Assembly: GCA_900471925.1 (NCBI GenBank)
Contig: UCGV01000015.1
Coordinates: forward strand, 54,832-118,831
Length of the DNA: 64,000 bases
Reading direction: 5' to 3'
Origin: Hyphomicrobiales bacterium
GTDB lineage: Bacteria; Pseudomonadota; Alphaproteobacteria; Rhizobiales; Rhizobiaceae
This document shows positions 32,534 through 41,830 of the stretch, one piece after another; position 1 is the stretch's first letter; each line of letters begins with the position of its first letter. Made by a program: the position numbers and the translations under genes. Below the pieces are notes generated by a model, which saw nothing but the letters and a program-made list of their open reading frames with translations, searched no databases and was not told the origin of the DNA.

Positions 32534-33985
32534 ATGGTTGACCTGATGCTTCTTATTGGCGGCCGCGCCGCGCCGGCTTCCAACGGTGCCACGTTCGAGC
32601 GGCTGAACCCGATTACCGGCGAGCTGGCAACAAGGGCCGCCGCCGCAACGCTGGAAGATGCGCACGCCGCCGTTGCCGCCGCCGCCGCTGCTTTTCCGGC
32701 CTGGTCGGCGCTTGCTCCGACGGAACGGCGCAAACGCCTCTCGAAAGCCGCCGACCTGCTGGATGCCCGCACCGGCGAATTCATCGCCGCCATGGCCGAG
32801 GAGACCGGCTCCACCGCACCATGGGCGGGCTTCAACGTCTATCTGGCCGCCAACATGCTGCGGGAAGCTGCCGCCATGTGCACCCAGATCAGCGGCGAGG
32901 TCATCCCCTCCGACAAGCCGGGCCTGCTGGCGATGGCCGTGCGGCAGCCGGCCGGTGTCGTTCTCGGCATTGCGCCCTGGAATGCTCCCGTCATTCTCGG
33001 CGTGCGTGCGGTCGCCCTGCCGCTTGCCTGCGGCAATACCGTCATCCTCAAGGCTTCGGAGCTTTGCCCGAAAACGCATCACCTCATCGGCGAGACGTTG
33101 CAGGAGGCGGGGCTTGGCGAGGGTGTCGTCAATGTCGTGACCAATGCGCCTGCCGATGCCGCTGCTGTCGTCGAGAAGATGATCGCCCATCCGGCCGTAC
33201 GCCGCGTCAATTTCACCGGTTCCACCCGTGTCGGTCGGGTCATCGCCGAAGTATGCGCCCGTCATCTGAAGCCCGTGCTTCTGGAGCTTGGCGGCAAGGC
33301 CCCCTTCATCGTGCTTGACGATGCCGATGTCGGCGAAGCCGTGAAGGCAGCCGCCTTCGGCGCCTTCATGAACCAGGGACAGATCTGCATGTCCACCGAA
33401 AGGATTGTCGTCGACGAAGCGGTCGCCGATACATTTGCCGACCAGTTTGCCCGCAAGGCCTCGACGCTGGTTGCCGGTGATCCGCGCCAGAGCAATTCGC
33501 CGCTCGGTTCAATGATCGGCCGCGACGCCGTCGATCGGGTCAATGGCCTGATCGAGGATGCCGTCTCCAAGGGCGCCCGCCTGCTTGCCGGCGGCCGTGC
33601 GGTTGGAACCCTGATGGATGCCACCGTGCTCGATCACGTGACGCCGGCAATGCGGATCTACGGGGAGGAGAGTTTCGGCCCGGTGGCCTGCATGGTGCGC
33701 GTGCGCGGCATAGACGAGGCGATCCGTGTCGCCAACGACACGGAATATGGGCTCTCCGCAGCCGTCTTCGGCCGTGATGCGGCGCGTGCGATGGAAGTCG
33801 CGCGGCGGATCGAAAGCGGCATTTGCCACGTCAACGGCCCGACGGTCTATGACGAGGCCCAGATGCCCTTCGGCGGCGTGAAAGCCTCCGGTTACGGCCG
33901 CTTCGGCGGCAAGGCCGGCATCAACGAATTCACGGATCTCAGATGGATCACCGTGGCGTCGCAGCCGGGCCACTATCCGATCTGA
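32534..33985 (+). CDS. Aldehyde dehydrogenase, vanillin/salicylaldehyde dehydrogenase-like
   Basis: A 483-residue NAD(P)+-dependent aldehyde dehydrogenase. Motifs: GIAPWNAPVILG, NFTGSTRVGR, catalytic Glu in LELGGKAPFIV, catalytic Cys in NQGQICMSTERI, and ESFGPVACM. The QICMSTER form of the cysteine motif is common in enzymes acting on aromatic aldehydes, so an aromatic substrate is likely but unproven. ATG 32534 follows GGGAACGAG. No other catabolic gene lies beside it; the AraC regulator upstream is the only obvious partner. Confidence 0.9.
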   Translation: MVDLMLLIGGRAAPASNGATFERLNPITGELATRAAAATLEDAHAAVAAAAAAFPAWSALAPTERRKRLSKAADLLDARTGEFIAAMAEETGSTAPWAGFNVYLAANMLREAAAMCTQISGEVIPSDKPGLLAMAVRQPAGVVLGIAPWNAPVILGVRAVALPLACGNTVILKASELCPKTHHLIGETLQEAGLGEGVVNVVTNAPADAAAVVEKMIAHPAVRRVNFTGSTRVGRVIAEVCARHLKPVLLELGGKAPFIVLDDADVGEAVKAAAFGAFMNQGQICMSTERIVVDEAVADTFADQFARKASTLVAGDPRQSNSPLGSMIGRDAVDRVNGLIEDAVSKGARLLAGGRAVGTLMDATVLDHVTPAMRIYGEESFGPVACMVRVRGIDEAIRVANDTEYGLSAAVFGRDAARAMEVARRIESGICHVNGPTVYDEAQMPFGGVKASGYGRFGGKAGINEFTDLRWITVASQPGHYPI

Positions 33986-34000
33986 CGGGTTGAATTTTTA

Positions 34001-34028
34001 CGGCGGGCGCCCTCAAGGGCGGCCCGCC
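34001..34028 (+). terminator. Hairpin downstream of the aldehyde dehydrogenase
   Basis: GGCGGGC (34002-34008) pairs with GCCCGCC (34022-34028) around an inner GCCC-TCAA-GGGC stem, 17 bp after the stop. A T-run lies on the left side, so it may also act on the convergent small gene at 34047-34283. Confidence 0.6.
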
Positions 34029-34046
34029 AGAGCTTTCAGCCTTGCA

Positions 34047-34283
34047 TCAAACGCGATGGCACAATGTGACATATTCGGTACGCGGTATGTAGCGATATTC
34101 GATGATCACGTCGGTGCAATCGAGACGCCGGCGATCGACATAACGGGCGCGGACGACCGGTTTCGGCCTGTGTTTCGTGACATGCGGTCGTTCATAATTC
34201 TGAATCATGTCAGCGGACATGACCGGGCCGGTAGCCGAAGCCACGACGGCCAGGGATAATAGTGATGCCAACAAGGCGCGCAT
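34047..34283 (-). CDS. Small secreted protein (78 aa)
   Basis: ATG 34283 follows AGAGGGG. A signal peptide (MRALLASLLSLAVVASATGPVMSA) is followed by a basic 54-residue mature part with two cysteines (LDCTDV and TLCHRV) that could form one disulphide. Rhizobial genomes carry many such short periplasmic proteins; no function is known. Confidence 0.65.
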   Translation of the reverse strand: MRALLASLLSLAVVASATGPVMSADMIQNYERPHVTKHRPKPVVRARYVDRRRLDCTDVIIEYRYIPRTEYVTLCHRV

Positions 34284-34335
34284 GCCATTCCCCTCTCTCA
34301 AACGGGCGGACGTTCGGTGTCCGCCTCTGCTGGTT

Positions 34336-34578
34336 TCAATGCGTGCTCAGCCTCGTCTCTTCCGCAGCGGCGAGAAAATCCTTTCTTGCGTCTTCCAGGC
34401 TCACGCGCCCTTCGACCGCGCCCTTGCAGGCATTGCTGGCCTTGACGAATTTCGCTCCCGTTCGCCGCGGCCATAGGTCATGAAGATAGATGAGCGCGTC
34501 GAATGGTCCATGAACGGTTCGCGATCCCGCATGACCGAACTTGATTTCGACTGGTTCGCTCCACTGCATGTCGGGCAT
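34336..34578 (-). CDS. DUF982 domain protein (80 aa)
   Basis: The sequence shows the DUF982 pattern: WSEPVEIKFGHAGSRTV, GPFDALIYLHDLWPRRTGAKF and ACKGAVEGRVSLEDARKDFLAAA. This family is small, of unknown role and largely restricted to Rhizobiales, often in many copies on plasmids. GAGGAGG precedes the start. It supports the assignment of the organism to this order. Confidence 0.85.
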   Translation of the reverse strand: MPDMQWSEPVEIKFGHAGSRTVHGPFDALIYLHDLWPRRTGAKFVKASNACKGAVEGRVSLEDARKDFLAAAEETRLSTH

Positions 34579-34837
34579 ATTTTTCCTCCTCGTTCCCGGG
34601 CGCCAAAACGTTGTTTCGCAGGATTTGTTCCCGCGCCTCTGGCCGATTGGTTAATCGAAACTTTTCTCGTCCCGGTCGCGTGCCGAGGCTGTCGCTGAAG
34701 TCTCAATTATTTCAGAGGCATCACGCGGTGAACGATCAACTAAATCGGATTTTTTGATATAAAACAAAATACTTGATTAAAAAAACTTCCCAGAATAGCT
34801 TCTCCAAAAATCAAATTCAATAAACGAGGAACACCTG
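34579..34837 (+). promoter_or_regulatory. AT-rich leader of the arabinofuranosidase operon
   Basis: There is no gene in this interval. The last 110 bases are very AT-rich (for example TTTTTTGATATAAAAC at 34750-34765) in an otherwise GC-rich region, consistent with a strong regulated promoter for the rightward operon. AACGAGGA is the ribosome site. No perfect operator palindrome was found. Confidence 0.4.
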
Positions 34838-36358
34838 ATGCGCGCAAAGACGACCCTGAACAGGGAATTTACAATCTCGAATGTCGATAAACGCGTCTAT
34901 GGCTCTTTCCTGGAGCATATGGGCCGTGCAGTTTACACCGGTATTTATGAGCCGGGTCACGAAAAAGCTGATAAGGACGGATTTCGTACCGATGTTCTTG
35001 ATATGGTGCGCGATCTGGATATGCCGATCGTGCGTTATCCGGGCGGTAATTTCGTCTCGGCCTATCACTGGGAGGATGGTATCGGCCCGCGCGATCAGCG
35101 CCCGACGCGTCTCGACCTTGCCTGGCGGACCCGCGAGACCAACCAGATGGGCGTCAACGAATTTGCCGACTGGTCGAAGCTTGCAAAGACCGAGATGATG
35201 CTGGCCATGAACCTCGGTTCGCGCGGCCTGAACGATGCCCGCAATTTCCTCGAATATTGCAATCATCCCGGCGGCACCTACTGGAGCGACCTGCGCGCCA
35301 AGCACGGCTATAAGGATCCGCACAATGTCCGCATCTGGTGCCTCGGCAACGAGATCGACGGTCCCTGGCAAGTCGGCCACAAGAACGCGACCGAATATGG
35401 TCTGCTCGCCAACGAAGTCAGCAAGGCTTTCAAATATTTCGACAAGACGCTGGAAACCGTCGTTTGCGGTTCGTCCAACGACAAGATGAAGACCTATCCC
35501 GAATGGGAGGCCCAGGTCCTCGATGCGAGCTATGACAGCGTCGATTACATCTCGCTGCATAAATATTTCGGCAATGAGGAAAACGATACGCTCAACTATT
35601 ATGCCAAGGCGATCGAGCTCGACCGCTACATCGTCACCATTGGCGGCGTCATCGATTATATCAAGGCGAAGAAGCGCTCGAAGCGCGATGTGAAGATCTG
35701 CTTCGACGAGTGGAATGTCTGGTATCACGACCGCAAGGAAGACGACCAGCGCTACAAGAACTGGGATTGGCCGGAAGCGCCGCCGCTGCTCGAAGAGCTT
35801 TACAATCTCGAGGATGCGATCTTCGTCGCCTCGCTGATCAACGTCTTCATCCGTCGTTCCGACCGCGTGAAGATCGCCTGCATGGCGCAGCTCGTCAACG
35901 TCATCGCCCCGATCCTGACCAAGGCGGGCGGACCGGCCTGGCGCCAGTCGATCTACTATCCGCTGCAGTTCGCCTCGAAATATGGCCGCGGCACGGCGCT
36001 GACGGTGTCTTCGACCGGCCCGACCTATGATTGCGAAGTTGCGCAGGACGTTCCCTATCTCGATCTTTCGGCCGTGCTGCAGGAGGATGGCAAGAGCATC
36101 GCCCTCTTTGCGATCAACCGCAGCCTCGACGAGGCGATGGACCTTGATGTCGACCTGCAAGGCTTCAAGGGCGTGAAGATCGTCCAGCACCACACAATGG
36201 TCGGTGACGACCTGAAGGCCCGCAACTCCGTCGAGGACCAGAACCGTATCGTGCCGAAGGCAGGATCCGGCCTCCAGGTCACCGACGAGGGCAAGCTCAC
36301 CGGATCGCTGCCGGCGAAATCCTATCATTTCATCCTGCTGTCAGTCGCTTCGGCGTGA
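34838..36358 (+). CDS. abfA: Alpha-N-arabinofuranosidase, GH51
   Basis: A 506-residue cytoplasmic GH51 glycosidase without a signal peptide. The acid/base Glu172 is in CLGNEIDGPWQ and the nucleophile Glu291 in CFDEWNVWYH; the start REFTISNVDKRVYGSFLEHMGRAVY is also typical. It removes terminal L-arabinofuranose from imported arabino-oligosaccharides. The next four genes form a matching ABC importer, so the cluster takes up oligosaccharides and degrades them inside the cell. Confidence 0.96.
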   Translation: MRAKTTLNREFTISNVDKRVYGSFLEHMGRAVYTGIYEPGHEKADKDGFRTDVLDMVRDLDMPIVRYPGGNFVSAYHWEDGIGPRDQRPTRLDLAWRTRETNQMGVNEFADWSKLAKTEMMLAMNLGSRGLNDARNFLEYCNHPGGTYWSDLRAKHGYKDPHNVRIWCLGNEIDGPWQVGHKNATEYGLLANEVSKAFKYFDKTLETVVCGSSNDKMKTYPEWEAQVLDASYDSVDYISLHKYFGNEENDTLNYYAKAIELDRYIVTIGGVIDYIKAKKRSKRDVKICFDEWNVWYHDRKEDDQRYKNWDWPEAPPLLEELYNLEDAIFVASLINVFIRRSDRVKIACMAQLVNVIAPILTKAGGPAWRQSIYYPLQFASKYGRGTALTVSSTGPTYDCEVAQDVPYLDLSAVLQEDGKSIALFAINRSLDEAMDLDVDLQGFKGVKIVQHHTMVGDDLKARNSVEDQNRIVPKAGSGLQVTDEGKLTGSLPAKSYHFILLSVASA

Positions 36359-36420
36359 GCTGATTGCCATCGGGGCAGCGGAGGAGGCTGCCCCGTTTGG
36401 AGTACCGATCGGGAGGATAT

Positions 36421-37506
36421 ATGTCTGGGATCACACTGACTGACGTCAGGAAGTCGTTCGGAGCCTTCGAGGTTATCCACGGAGTCGATATCGAGATCGA
36501 GCAGGGCGAATTCGCCGTTTTCGTCGGCCCGTCCGGCTGCGGAAAATCGACGCTGTTGAGAATGATTGCCGGGCTTGAGGAAACGAGCGGTGGTCAGATC
36601 AGCATCGAGAATGAAGACGTCACCCACAGGGAAGCGTCGAAACGCGGTGTGGCCATGGTCTTCCAGTCCTATGCGCTCTATCCGCATCTCTCCGTCTTCG
36701 AGAACATGGCCTTCAGCCTGTCGATCGCCAAGCGCCCGAAGGTGGAAATCCAGCAGAAGGTGAAGGCGGCCGCCGACATCCTTCGCCTCGGTGATTACCT
36801 TCAGCACAAGCCAAGCCAGCTCTCGGGCGGCCAGCGCCAGCGCGTGGCAATCGGGCGCGCCATCGTGCGGGAACCGCGCGTCTTCCTGTTCGACGAGCCT
36901 CTGTCCAATCTCGATGCCGAGTTGCGCGTGAAGATGCGTATGGAAATTGCCCGCCTTCACCGGCAAATCGGCGCGACAATGGTCTACGTCACCCACGATC
37001 AGGTGGAGGCGATGACGCTCGCCGACAAGATCGTCGTGCTGAAGGAGGGCGTCGTCCAGCAGGTCGGCGCACCGCTGGAGCTTTATCGCGATCCGCAGAA
37101 CATGTTCGTCGCCGGCTTCATCGGATCGCCGGGCATGAACTTCCTGAAGGGCAAGGTCGTTGCTGCCGGCCAGGATTCGGCACGTATCGAGCTTGATGAC
37201 GCGCCGGGCCAGGCTTTCGACCTGCCGACGCGATCGCCGGTGGCAAATGGTGCCGCCATCCACGTCGGCGTTCGGCCCGAACATATCGGGCTCGGTGCCT
37301 CAGATGGGGGCCTGACCTTGCCTGTAACCGCTGAATTCACCGAGGAGCTTGGCGGCACCGGATATCTTCACGTGCTGACCGCAACCAATGCGGAGATGAC
37401 GGTCGAGTGCCGCGAAAGCCGGCCTCAGCCGAAGGAGAAGATCAGCCTCTCTTTGAGAGTGCCTGAAATGCTGGCTTTCGATGCCGACGGCAGAAGGCTC
37501 AGCTGA
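36421..37506 (+). CDS. Carbohydrate ABC transporter ATP-binding protein (UgpC/MsmK type)
   Basis: A 361-residue ATPase: Walker A GPSGCGKST, Q-loop FQSYALYPHL, signature LSGGQRQR, Walker B VFLFDEPLSNLDA and H-loop VTHDQVEAM, with a C-terminal TOBE domain (VANGAAIHVGVRPEHIGL). ATG 36421 follows GGGAGG. It belongs to the arabino-oligosaccharide importer; ATPases of this class sometimes serve several transporters, and a second one lies at 43796-44893. Confidence 0.95.
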   Translation: MSGITLTDVRKSFGAFEVIHGVDIEIEQGEFAVFVGPSGCGKSTLLRMIAGLEETSGGQISIENEDVTHREASKRGVAMVFQSYALYPHLSVFENMAFSLSIAKRPKVEIQQKVKAAADILRLGDYLQHKPSQLSGGQRQRVAIGRAIVREPRVFLFDEPLSNLDAELRVKMRMEIARLHRQIGATMVYVTHDQVEAMTLADKIVVLKEGVVQQVGAPLELYRDPQNMFVAGFIGSPGMNFLKGKVVAAGQDSARIELDDAPGQAFDLPTRSPVANGAAIHVGVRPEHIGLGASDGGLTLPVTAEFTEELGGTGYLHVLTATNAEMTVECRESRPQPKEKISLSLRVPEMLAFDADGRRLS

Positions 37507-37648
37507 TTGAGCGGGGTCCGGAGCACGATCCGGAGACCGGAAGCAATACAGGAAAATGTGATCGCGTGCCTTTGGAGGAGGTCCGCGACAGGAGCCGTCC
37601 CGTGCCCCGGGGCGCGACCTTAACCCATGCTTTAGAGGAGGAACAACT

Positions 37649-38917
37649 ATGAGAAAGCTTGTAAAACTTGCCGTTTCGGCGGCCATCGCATTGCTGCCCT
37701 CGGCAGCCGCATTCGCACAGACTGACGTGACCTGGTGGGATTTCTTAAGCGGCGGCGACGGCGTCCGCATGAAGGCGCTGATCAAGGAATTCAACGACAC
37801 CCATCCCGACATCAAGATCAATGCCACGACGCTGGAATGGGGCGTGCCCTTCTATACCAAGGTGCAGACGGCGGCCGCCGTCGGCCAGCAGCCTGATATC
37901 ATGACCTACCACATGTCGCGCTATCCGCTGGCCGTGCCGACCGGCATCCTGCGCCCCTTCACAGATGAGGAGCTGGCATCCGCTGGCATCAAGAAGGAAA
38001 ACTATGTCGATGCGGCCTGGAAGCAGGGCACGTTCGACAACAAGGTCTACGGCATCCCCTTCGATGTGCATTCCATCGTTCTCTACTACAACAAGAACAT
38101 CCTGAAGGAAGCCGGCCTGCTCGGTGACGACGGATTGCCGAAGGGTCTCGACGGTCTCGACAATTTCAATGCCGCGCTCGAGAAGATCAAGGCGACGGGC
38201 AAGGTCGAATATCCGCTGTCGCTGCATACGGATGAAGGCGGCTCCATGTGGCGCGTCTTCTATACGCTGATCTCGCAGCAGGGCGCCAAGTTCATCGACG
38301 GCAACGAGATCCTGCCGGGTGATGCCGGCGTGAAGGCGCTGCAGACTATGGCGCACTGGGTTTCCTCAGGCGATTCACCGAAGCTGATTTCCTATGAAGC
38401 TTCGATCGCCCTCTTCACCTCGGGCAAGGCGGCGCTGCATGTCAACGGCGTCTGGGAAGTACCGACGATGACCGACCTCGCCAAGAAGGGCGAACTCGGC
38501 TTCGAATGGGGTGCCATCGAAATTCCGAATCTGATGGGCACGCAGGCCACTTGGGCGGATTCCCATTCCTTCGCGGTTCCCAATAGCCCGACAAAGCCGA
38601 TCAGCCCTGAAAAGCTGAAGGCCGTGCTGCAGGTCATCGCCTGGATGAACGAACACAGCCTGTCCTGGGCGACTGCCGGCCACATTCCTGCTTACAAGCC
38701 GGTGACGGACAGCAAGGAATTCAAGGAAATGCAGCCGAACGCGACCTATGCGAAGCTTGCCGATACGGCGGTCTTCGACCCGGTTTCCAAGCTCGCCGGC
38801 GTCGCAGGGCCGATCTATGAGGCAACGCAGAATTTCGTGGTTCCCGCACTGAACGGTCAGCTCGATCCGCAGGATGCGATCGACCAGATGCGCGAAGAGC
38901 TGAAAAGCCAGGAGTGA
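37649..38917 (+). CDS. Carbohydrate-binding periplasmic protein, ABC family 1
   Basis: A 422-residue SBP_bac_1 protein with signal peptide MRKLVKLAVSAAIALLPSAAAFA and the mature start QTDVTWWDFLSGGDG. Later segments VYGIPFDVHSIVLYYNKNILKEAG and ALFTSGKAALHVNGVWEVPT are typical of oligosaccharide binders. AGGAGG precedes the start. Position between ATPase and permeases behind abfA implies arabino-oligosaccharides as ligand. A stem of TCCGG and CCGGA in the 142-bp gap upstream may cap the previous message. Confidence 0.92.
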   Translation: MRKLVKLAVSAAIALLPSAAAFAQTDVTWWDFLSGGDGVRMKALIKEFNDTHPDIKINATTLEWGVPFYTKVQTAAAVGQQPDIMTYHMSRYPLAVPTGILRPFTDEELASAGIKKENYVDAAWKQGTFDNKVYGIPFDVHSIVLYYNKNILKEAGLLGDDGLPKGLDGLDNFNAALEKIKATGKVEYPLSLHTDEGGSMWRVFYTLISQQGAKFIDGNEILPGDAGVKALQTMAHWVSSGDSPKLISYEASIALFTSGKAALHVNGVWEVPTMTDLAKKGELGFEWGAIEIPNLMGTQATWADSHSFAVPNSPTKPISPEKLKAVLQVIAWMNEHSLSWATAGHIPAYKPVTDSKEFKEMQPNATYAKLADTAVFDPVSKLAGVAGPIYEATQNFVVPALNGQLDPQDAIDQMREELKSQE

Positions 38918-38970
38918 CAAGACGCTGGCCGGAGATCCTCCGGCCAGCCCTTCGTCTGGGGAGATGGTCT

Positions 38971-39849
38971 GTGGTCAATAATGAAAAGCGACGCAAGACG
39001 CTGACGGCGATCATTATGATCGCACCATTCCTGATCGCTTATGCGGTCGTGTTTGCCTATCCGGTCTATAAGATGTTCGCCCTGAGCTTCACCGATGCGC
39101 CGCTCGTCGGCGAGGGCAAATGGGTGGGCTTCGACAATTATGTGAAGCTCTTCAATCAGAAGCTCTTTTACACCTCGGTCTGGAACACCGGCTATTTCGT
39201 CGTGCTGACCGTCATACCGAATACGATGATCGGCCTCGGGCTTGCCTTGATGGTCGTGCGCTTGAAGGGCTGGGTGCAGAGCCTCGTGCTCGTGCTTTTC
39301 TTCATTCCCTATATTCTCCCGGTTTCCGTCGTCACCCAGATCTGGGAATGGGTGCTCGACCAGCAATTCGGCATTGCGCAATTCGTCATCGAATTCGTCA
39401 CCGGCAAGCGCGTCAGTGTCTTTCGCGATCCGATCTGGGCCATGCCCATGGTGGCGCTCGTGACGATCTGGTGGACGAACGGCTTCAACCTGCTGCTCTT
39501 CATCGCCGGCTTGCGCAACATTCCCCATGACTATTACGAGGCTGCGATGCTGGATGGCGCGACGCGCTGGCAGTGCTTCAAGCGCATCACCTGGCCGCTG
39601 ATCTGGCCGGTCACGGCGCTGGTTCTGACGCTGCAGCTGATCCTGCAGCTCAAGATTTTCGATCAGGTCTACCTTCTGACCGAAGGCGGCCCGTTCAATT
39701 CCACCTATGTGCTCCTGCAACTCGTCTATCGCGAGGCCTTCCGCCTGAACCACGGTGGCATCGGCTCGGCGGTCGCGGTGATCCTCTTCCTGATCATCGT
39801 CGTCGTCTCGGTGCTGCAATATCAGCTGCTGCGTGTAAGGGAGCGCTAG
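38971..39849 (+). CDS. Carbohydrate ABC transporter permease (MalF type)
   Basis: About 292 residues with six membrane segments and the EAA loop YYEAAMLDGATRWQCFKRITWPLIWPV. GTG 38971 is preferred because GGGGAG precedes it; a GTG at 38914 overlapping the previous stop would add 19 residues. Partner of the permease that follows two bases later. Confidence 0.9.
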   Translation: MVNNEKRRKTLTAIIMIAPFLIAYAVVFAYPVYKMFALSFTDAPLVGEGKWVGFDNYVKLFNQKLFYTSVWNTGYFVVLTVIPNTMIGLGLALMVVRLKGWVQSLVLVLFFIPYILPVSVVTQIWEWVLDQQFGIAQFVIEFVTGKRVSVFRDPIWAMPMVALVTIWWTNGFNLLLFIAGLRNIPHDYYEAAMLDGATRWQCFKRITWPLIWPVTALVLTLQLILQLKIFDQVYLLTEGGPFNSTYVLLQLVYREAFRLNHGGIGSAVAVILFLIIVVVSVLQYQLLRVRER

Positions 39850-39850
39850 G

Positions 39851-40675
39851 ATGCCCGGCAAGACAATCGGCAACAGCCTGCTTCTCGTCCTGACCTTCGT
39901 GATCGCCTGCACCTGGGCCTTCCCGCTCTATTGGGCGATCATCACGTCCATCAAGCCGGAACAGGACGTGATCTCGGAGATCACTTTCATCCCTCGCGTC
40001 TTCAATTTCTCGGCCTATTACTACGCGCTCTTCGAAACGAAGCTGTCGACCTGGTATCTGAACTCCATCGTCACATCCGTCACGGTGACCGTCGTCGTCA
40101 TCCTGATCAGCGTCATGTGCGCCTATGCGCTGTCGCAGATCGTCTTTCCCGGCCGCAAGCTTCTCTACGGCATCATCCTGGCAAGCTTCATGGTGCCCTC
40201 GCAGGCGCTGGTCATTTCGCAATTCGTGCTGATGTACAAGCTTAACCTGATCAATACCTGGGGCGGCATCATCCTGCCGCAGCTCATCGTTCCCGTGGTC
40301 GTCATCGTCTACAAGCAGTTCTTCGATTCCGTGCCGAAGGAGCTGCGCGAGGCGGCCAAACTCGATGGTTGCGGCGAGTTCCAGATCCTGTTCAAGCTCT
40401 ATCTGCCGCTGAACTGGGGCATCACGACTGCGCTCGCCATCATCACCTATATCATGGCCTGGAACGCTTTCCTCTGGCCGTTCCTCGTCACCAACTCCGA
40501 CGACATGATGACGATCACCGTCGGCATTACCCAGACGAGAGACGCATTCGGCGTCAAATATGCGCGGGATATGGCGGTAGCCATCCTTGCGGCGATGCCG
40601 GTCGCCGTCGCCTATCTCCTGTTCCAGAAACGTGTCACGCAGGCCCTGATGCTCTCATCGGGCATCAAGGGATAA
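39851..40675 (+). CDS. Carbohydrate ABC transporter permease (MalG type)
   Basis: A 274-residue permease with six membrane segments and the EAA loop ELREAAKLDGCGEFQILFKLYLPLNWG. The end TQALMLSSGIKG is typical of MalG-like permeases. One base separates it from its partner. It completes the arabino-oligosaccharide importer. Confidence 0.92.
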   Translation: MPGKTIGNSLLLVLTFVIACTWAFPLYWAIITSIKPEQDVISEITFIPRVFNFSAYYYALFETKLSTWYLNSIVTSVTVTVVVILISVMCAYALSQIVFPGRKLLYGIILASFMVPSQALVISQFVLMYKLNLINTWGGIILPQLIVPVVVIVYKQFFDSVPKELREAAKLDGCGEFQILFKLYLPLNWGITTALAIITYIMAWNAFLWPFLVTNSDDMMTITVGITQTRDAFGVKYARDMAVAILAAMPVAVAYLLFQKRVTQALMLSSGIKG

Positions 40676-40841
40676 ACGGATGGGAAATTGCTTCCGGGCC
40701 GAGGTGAGAAGGCCCCAGCCGGTCCGCGAGAGCTCTCCCGAGGCGCGGGCCGGCGCCTACCGAAAAAGAGCGGCGACATGGGATATGACGCCGTGATATC
40801 AGCTGAAACCAAGAAGAGAGACTGGAAACCAGTATCAAGGC

Positions 40842-41765
40842 ATGGAGACGAAACTTCTAACCGTCGATCCGATCAGGGATGTTGATGTCGTCCAGGCTCT
40901 CGGCTCCCCGACGCGGATCGAAATCCTCAACCTGCTGCGCCAGAAGGGGCCGCTGAACGTCAACGATATTGCGGCGCAGATGCGCTTGCCGCAATCGACG
41001 ACGGCGACCAATCTGAAATCGCTCGAGCAGGCTGGCCTTATCCAGACGCAGACGATGAAGGCGACGAAGGGAAATCAGAAGGTCTGTTCCAGCATCTATG
41101 ATGAAATCCTCATCCGCTTCGATACCAACGGCACCAAGGCGAGCGAGGATGTGGTCACGGTCAGCATGCCGATCGGCCTCTTCACCGAGTTCGACGTCGG
41201 CGCGCCCTGCGGTCTCTGTTCGGTCAATAATGTCATCGGCATGCTCGACGTGCAGGAGGTTTTCCTCGACCCGCAGCGTATGCAGGCGGCCTTGCTGTGG
41301 TTCACGCGCGGCTATGTCGAGTACAAGTTCCCGAACAATGCAAAGGTCAGCGGCAAGAAGATCCGCAAGGTGGAATTCACCGCCGAGCTCAGCTCTGAGA
41401 CGCCCGCCACCAACGCCAACTGGCCGTCGGACATTTCCATCTGGGTCAACGGCATCAAGGCTGGCCACTGGACCTCGCCCGGCGATTACGGCGACCGCCG
41501 CGGTATGTATTCACCATCCTGGTGGAAACTGTCGGGCTCGCAATACGGCAAGCTCAAGACCTGGACGATCGACGAGACCGGCACCTGGATCGACGGCGCC
41601 ATGGTTTCTACCCAGACCATCGCCTCGCTCGGCATCGCCGATCACCATTCGATCCGCTTCCGCATCGGCATCGACGAAAAGGCCGACAATCCCGGCGGCA
41701 TGAACCTCTTCGGCAAGGGCTTTGGCGATTTCGACCAGGATCTGGTCATGTCGATCTATTTCTGA
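40842..41765 (+). CDS. ArsR-type HTH regulator with a large C-terminal sensor domain
   Basis: A 307-residue protein. Residues about 15-80 form an ArsR winged helix (LGSPTRIEILNLLRQKGPLNVNDIAAQMRLPQSTTATNLKSL). The remaining 220 residues are a beta-rich domain (KVEFTAELSSETPATNANWPSDISIWVNG ... GTWIDGAM) that looks like a sugar-binding jelly roll. Classic ArsR proteins are about 100 residues, so this is the larger, sugar-responsive architecture. It lies 166 bp behind the importer and probably controls the abfA operon with arabinose or an oligosaccharide as ligand. Confidence 0.8.
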   Translation: METKLLTVDPIRDVDVVQALGSPTRIEILNLLRQKGPLNVNDIAAQMRLPQSTTATNLKSLEQAGLIQTQTMKATKGNQKVCSSIYDEILIRFDTNGTKASEDVVTVSMPIGLFTEFDVGAPCGLCSVNNVIGMLDVQEVFLDPQRMQAALLWFTRGYVEYKFPNNAKVSGKKIRKVEFTAELSSETPATNANWPSDISIWVNGIKAGHWTSPGDYGDRRGMYSPSWWKLSGSQYGKLKTWTIDETGTWIDGAMVSTQTIASLGIADHHSIRFRIGIDEKADNPGGMNLFGKGFGDFDQDLVMSIYF

Positions 41766-41830
41766 CGTCTGCTCGTCACGAGCGATCGATACCCTCAAGG
41801 GTTCGTCGTCCGCCTGGCGGAATCCATTGG

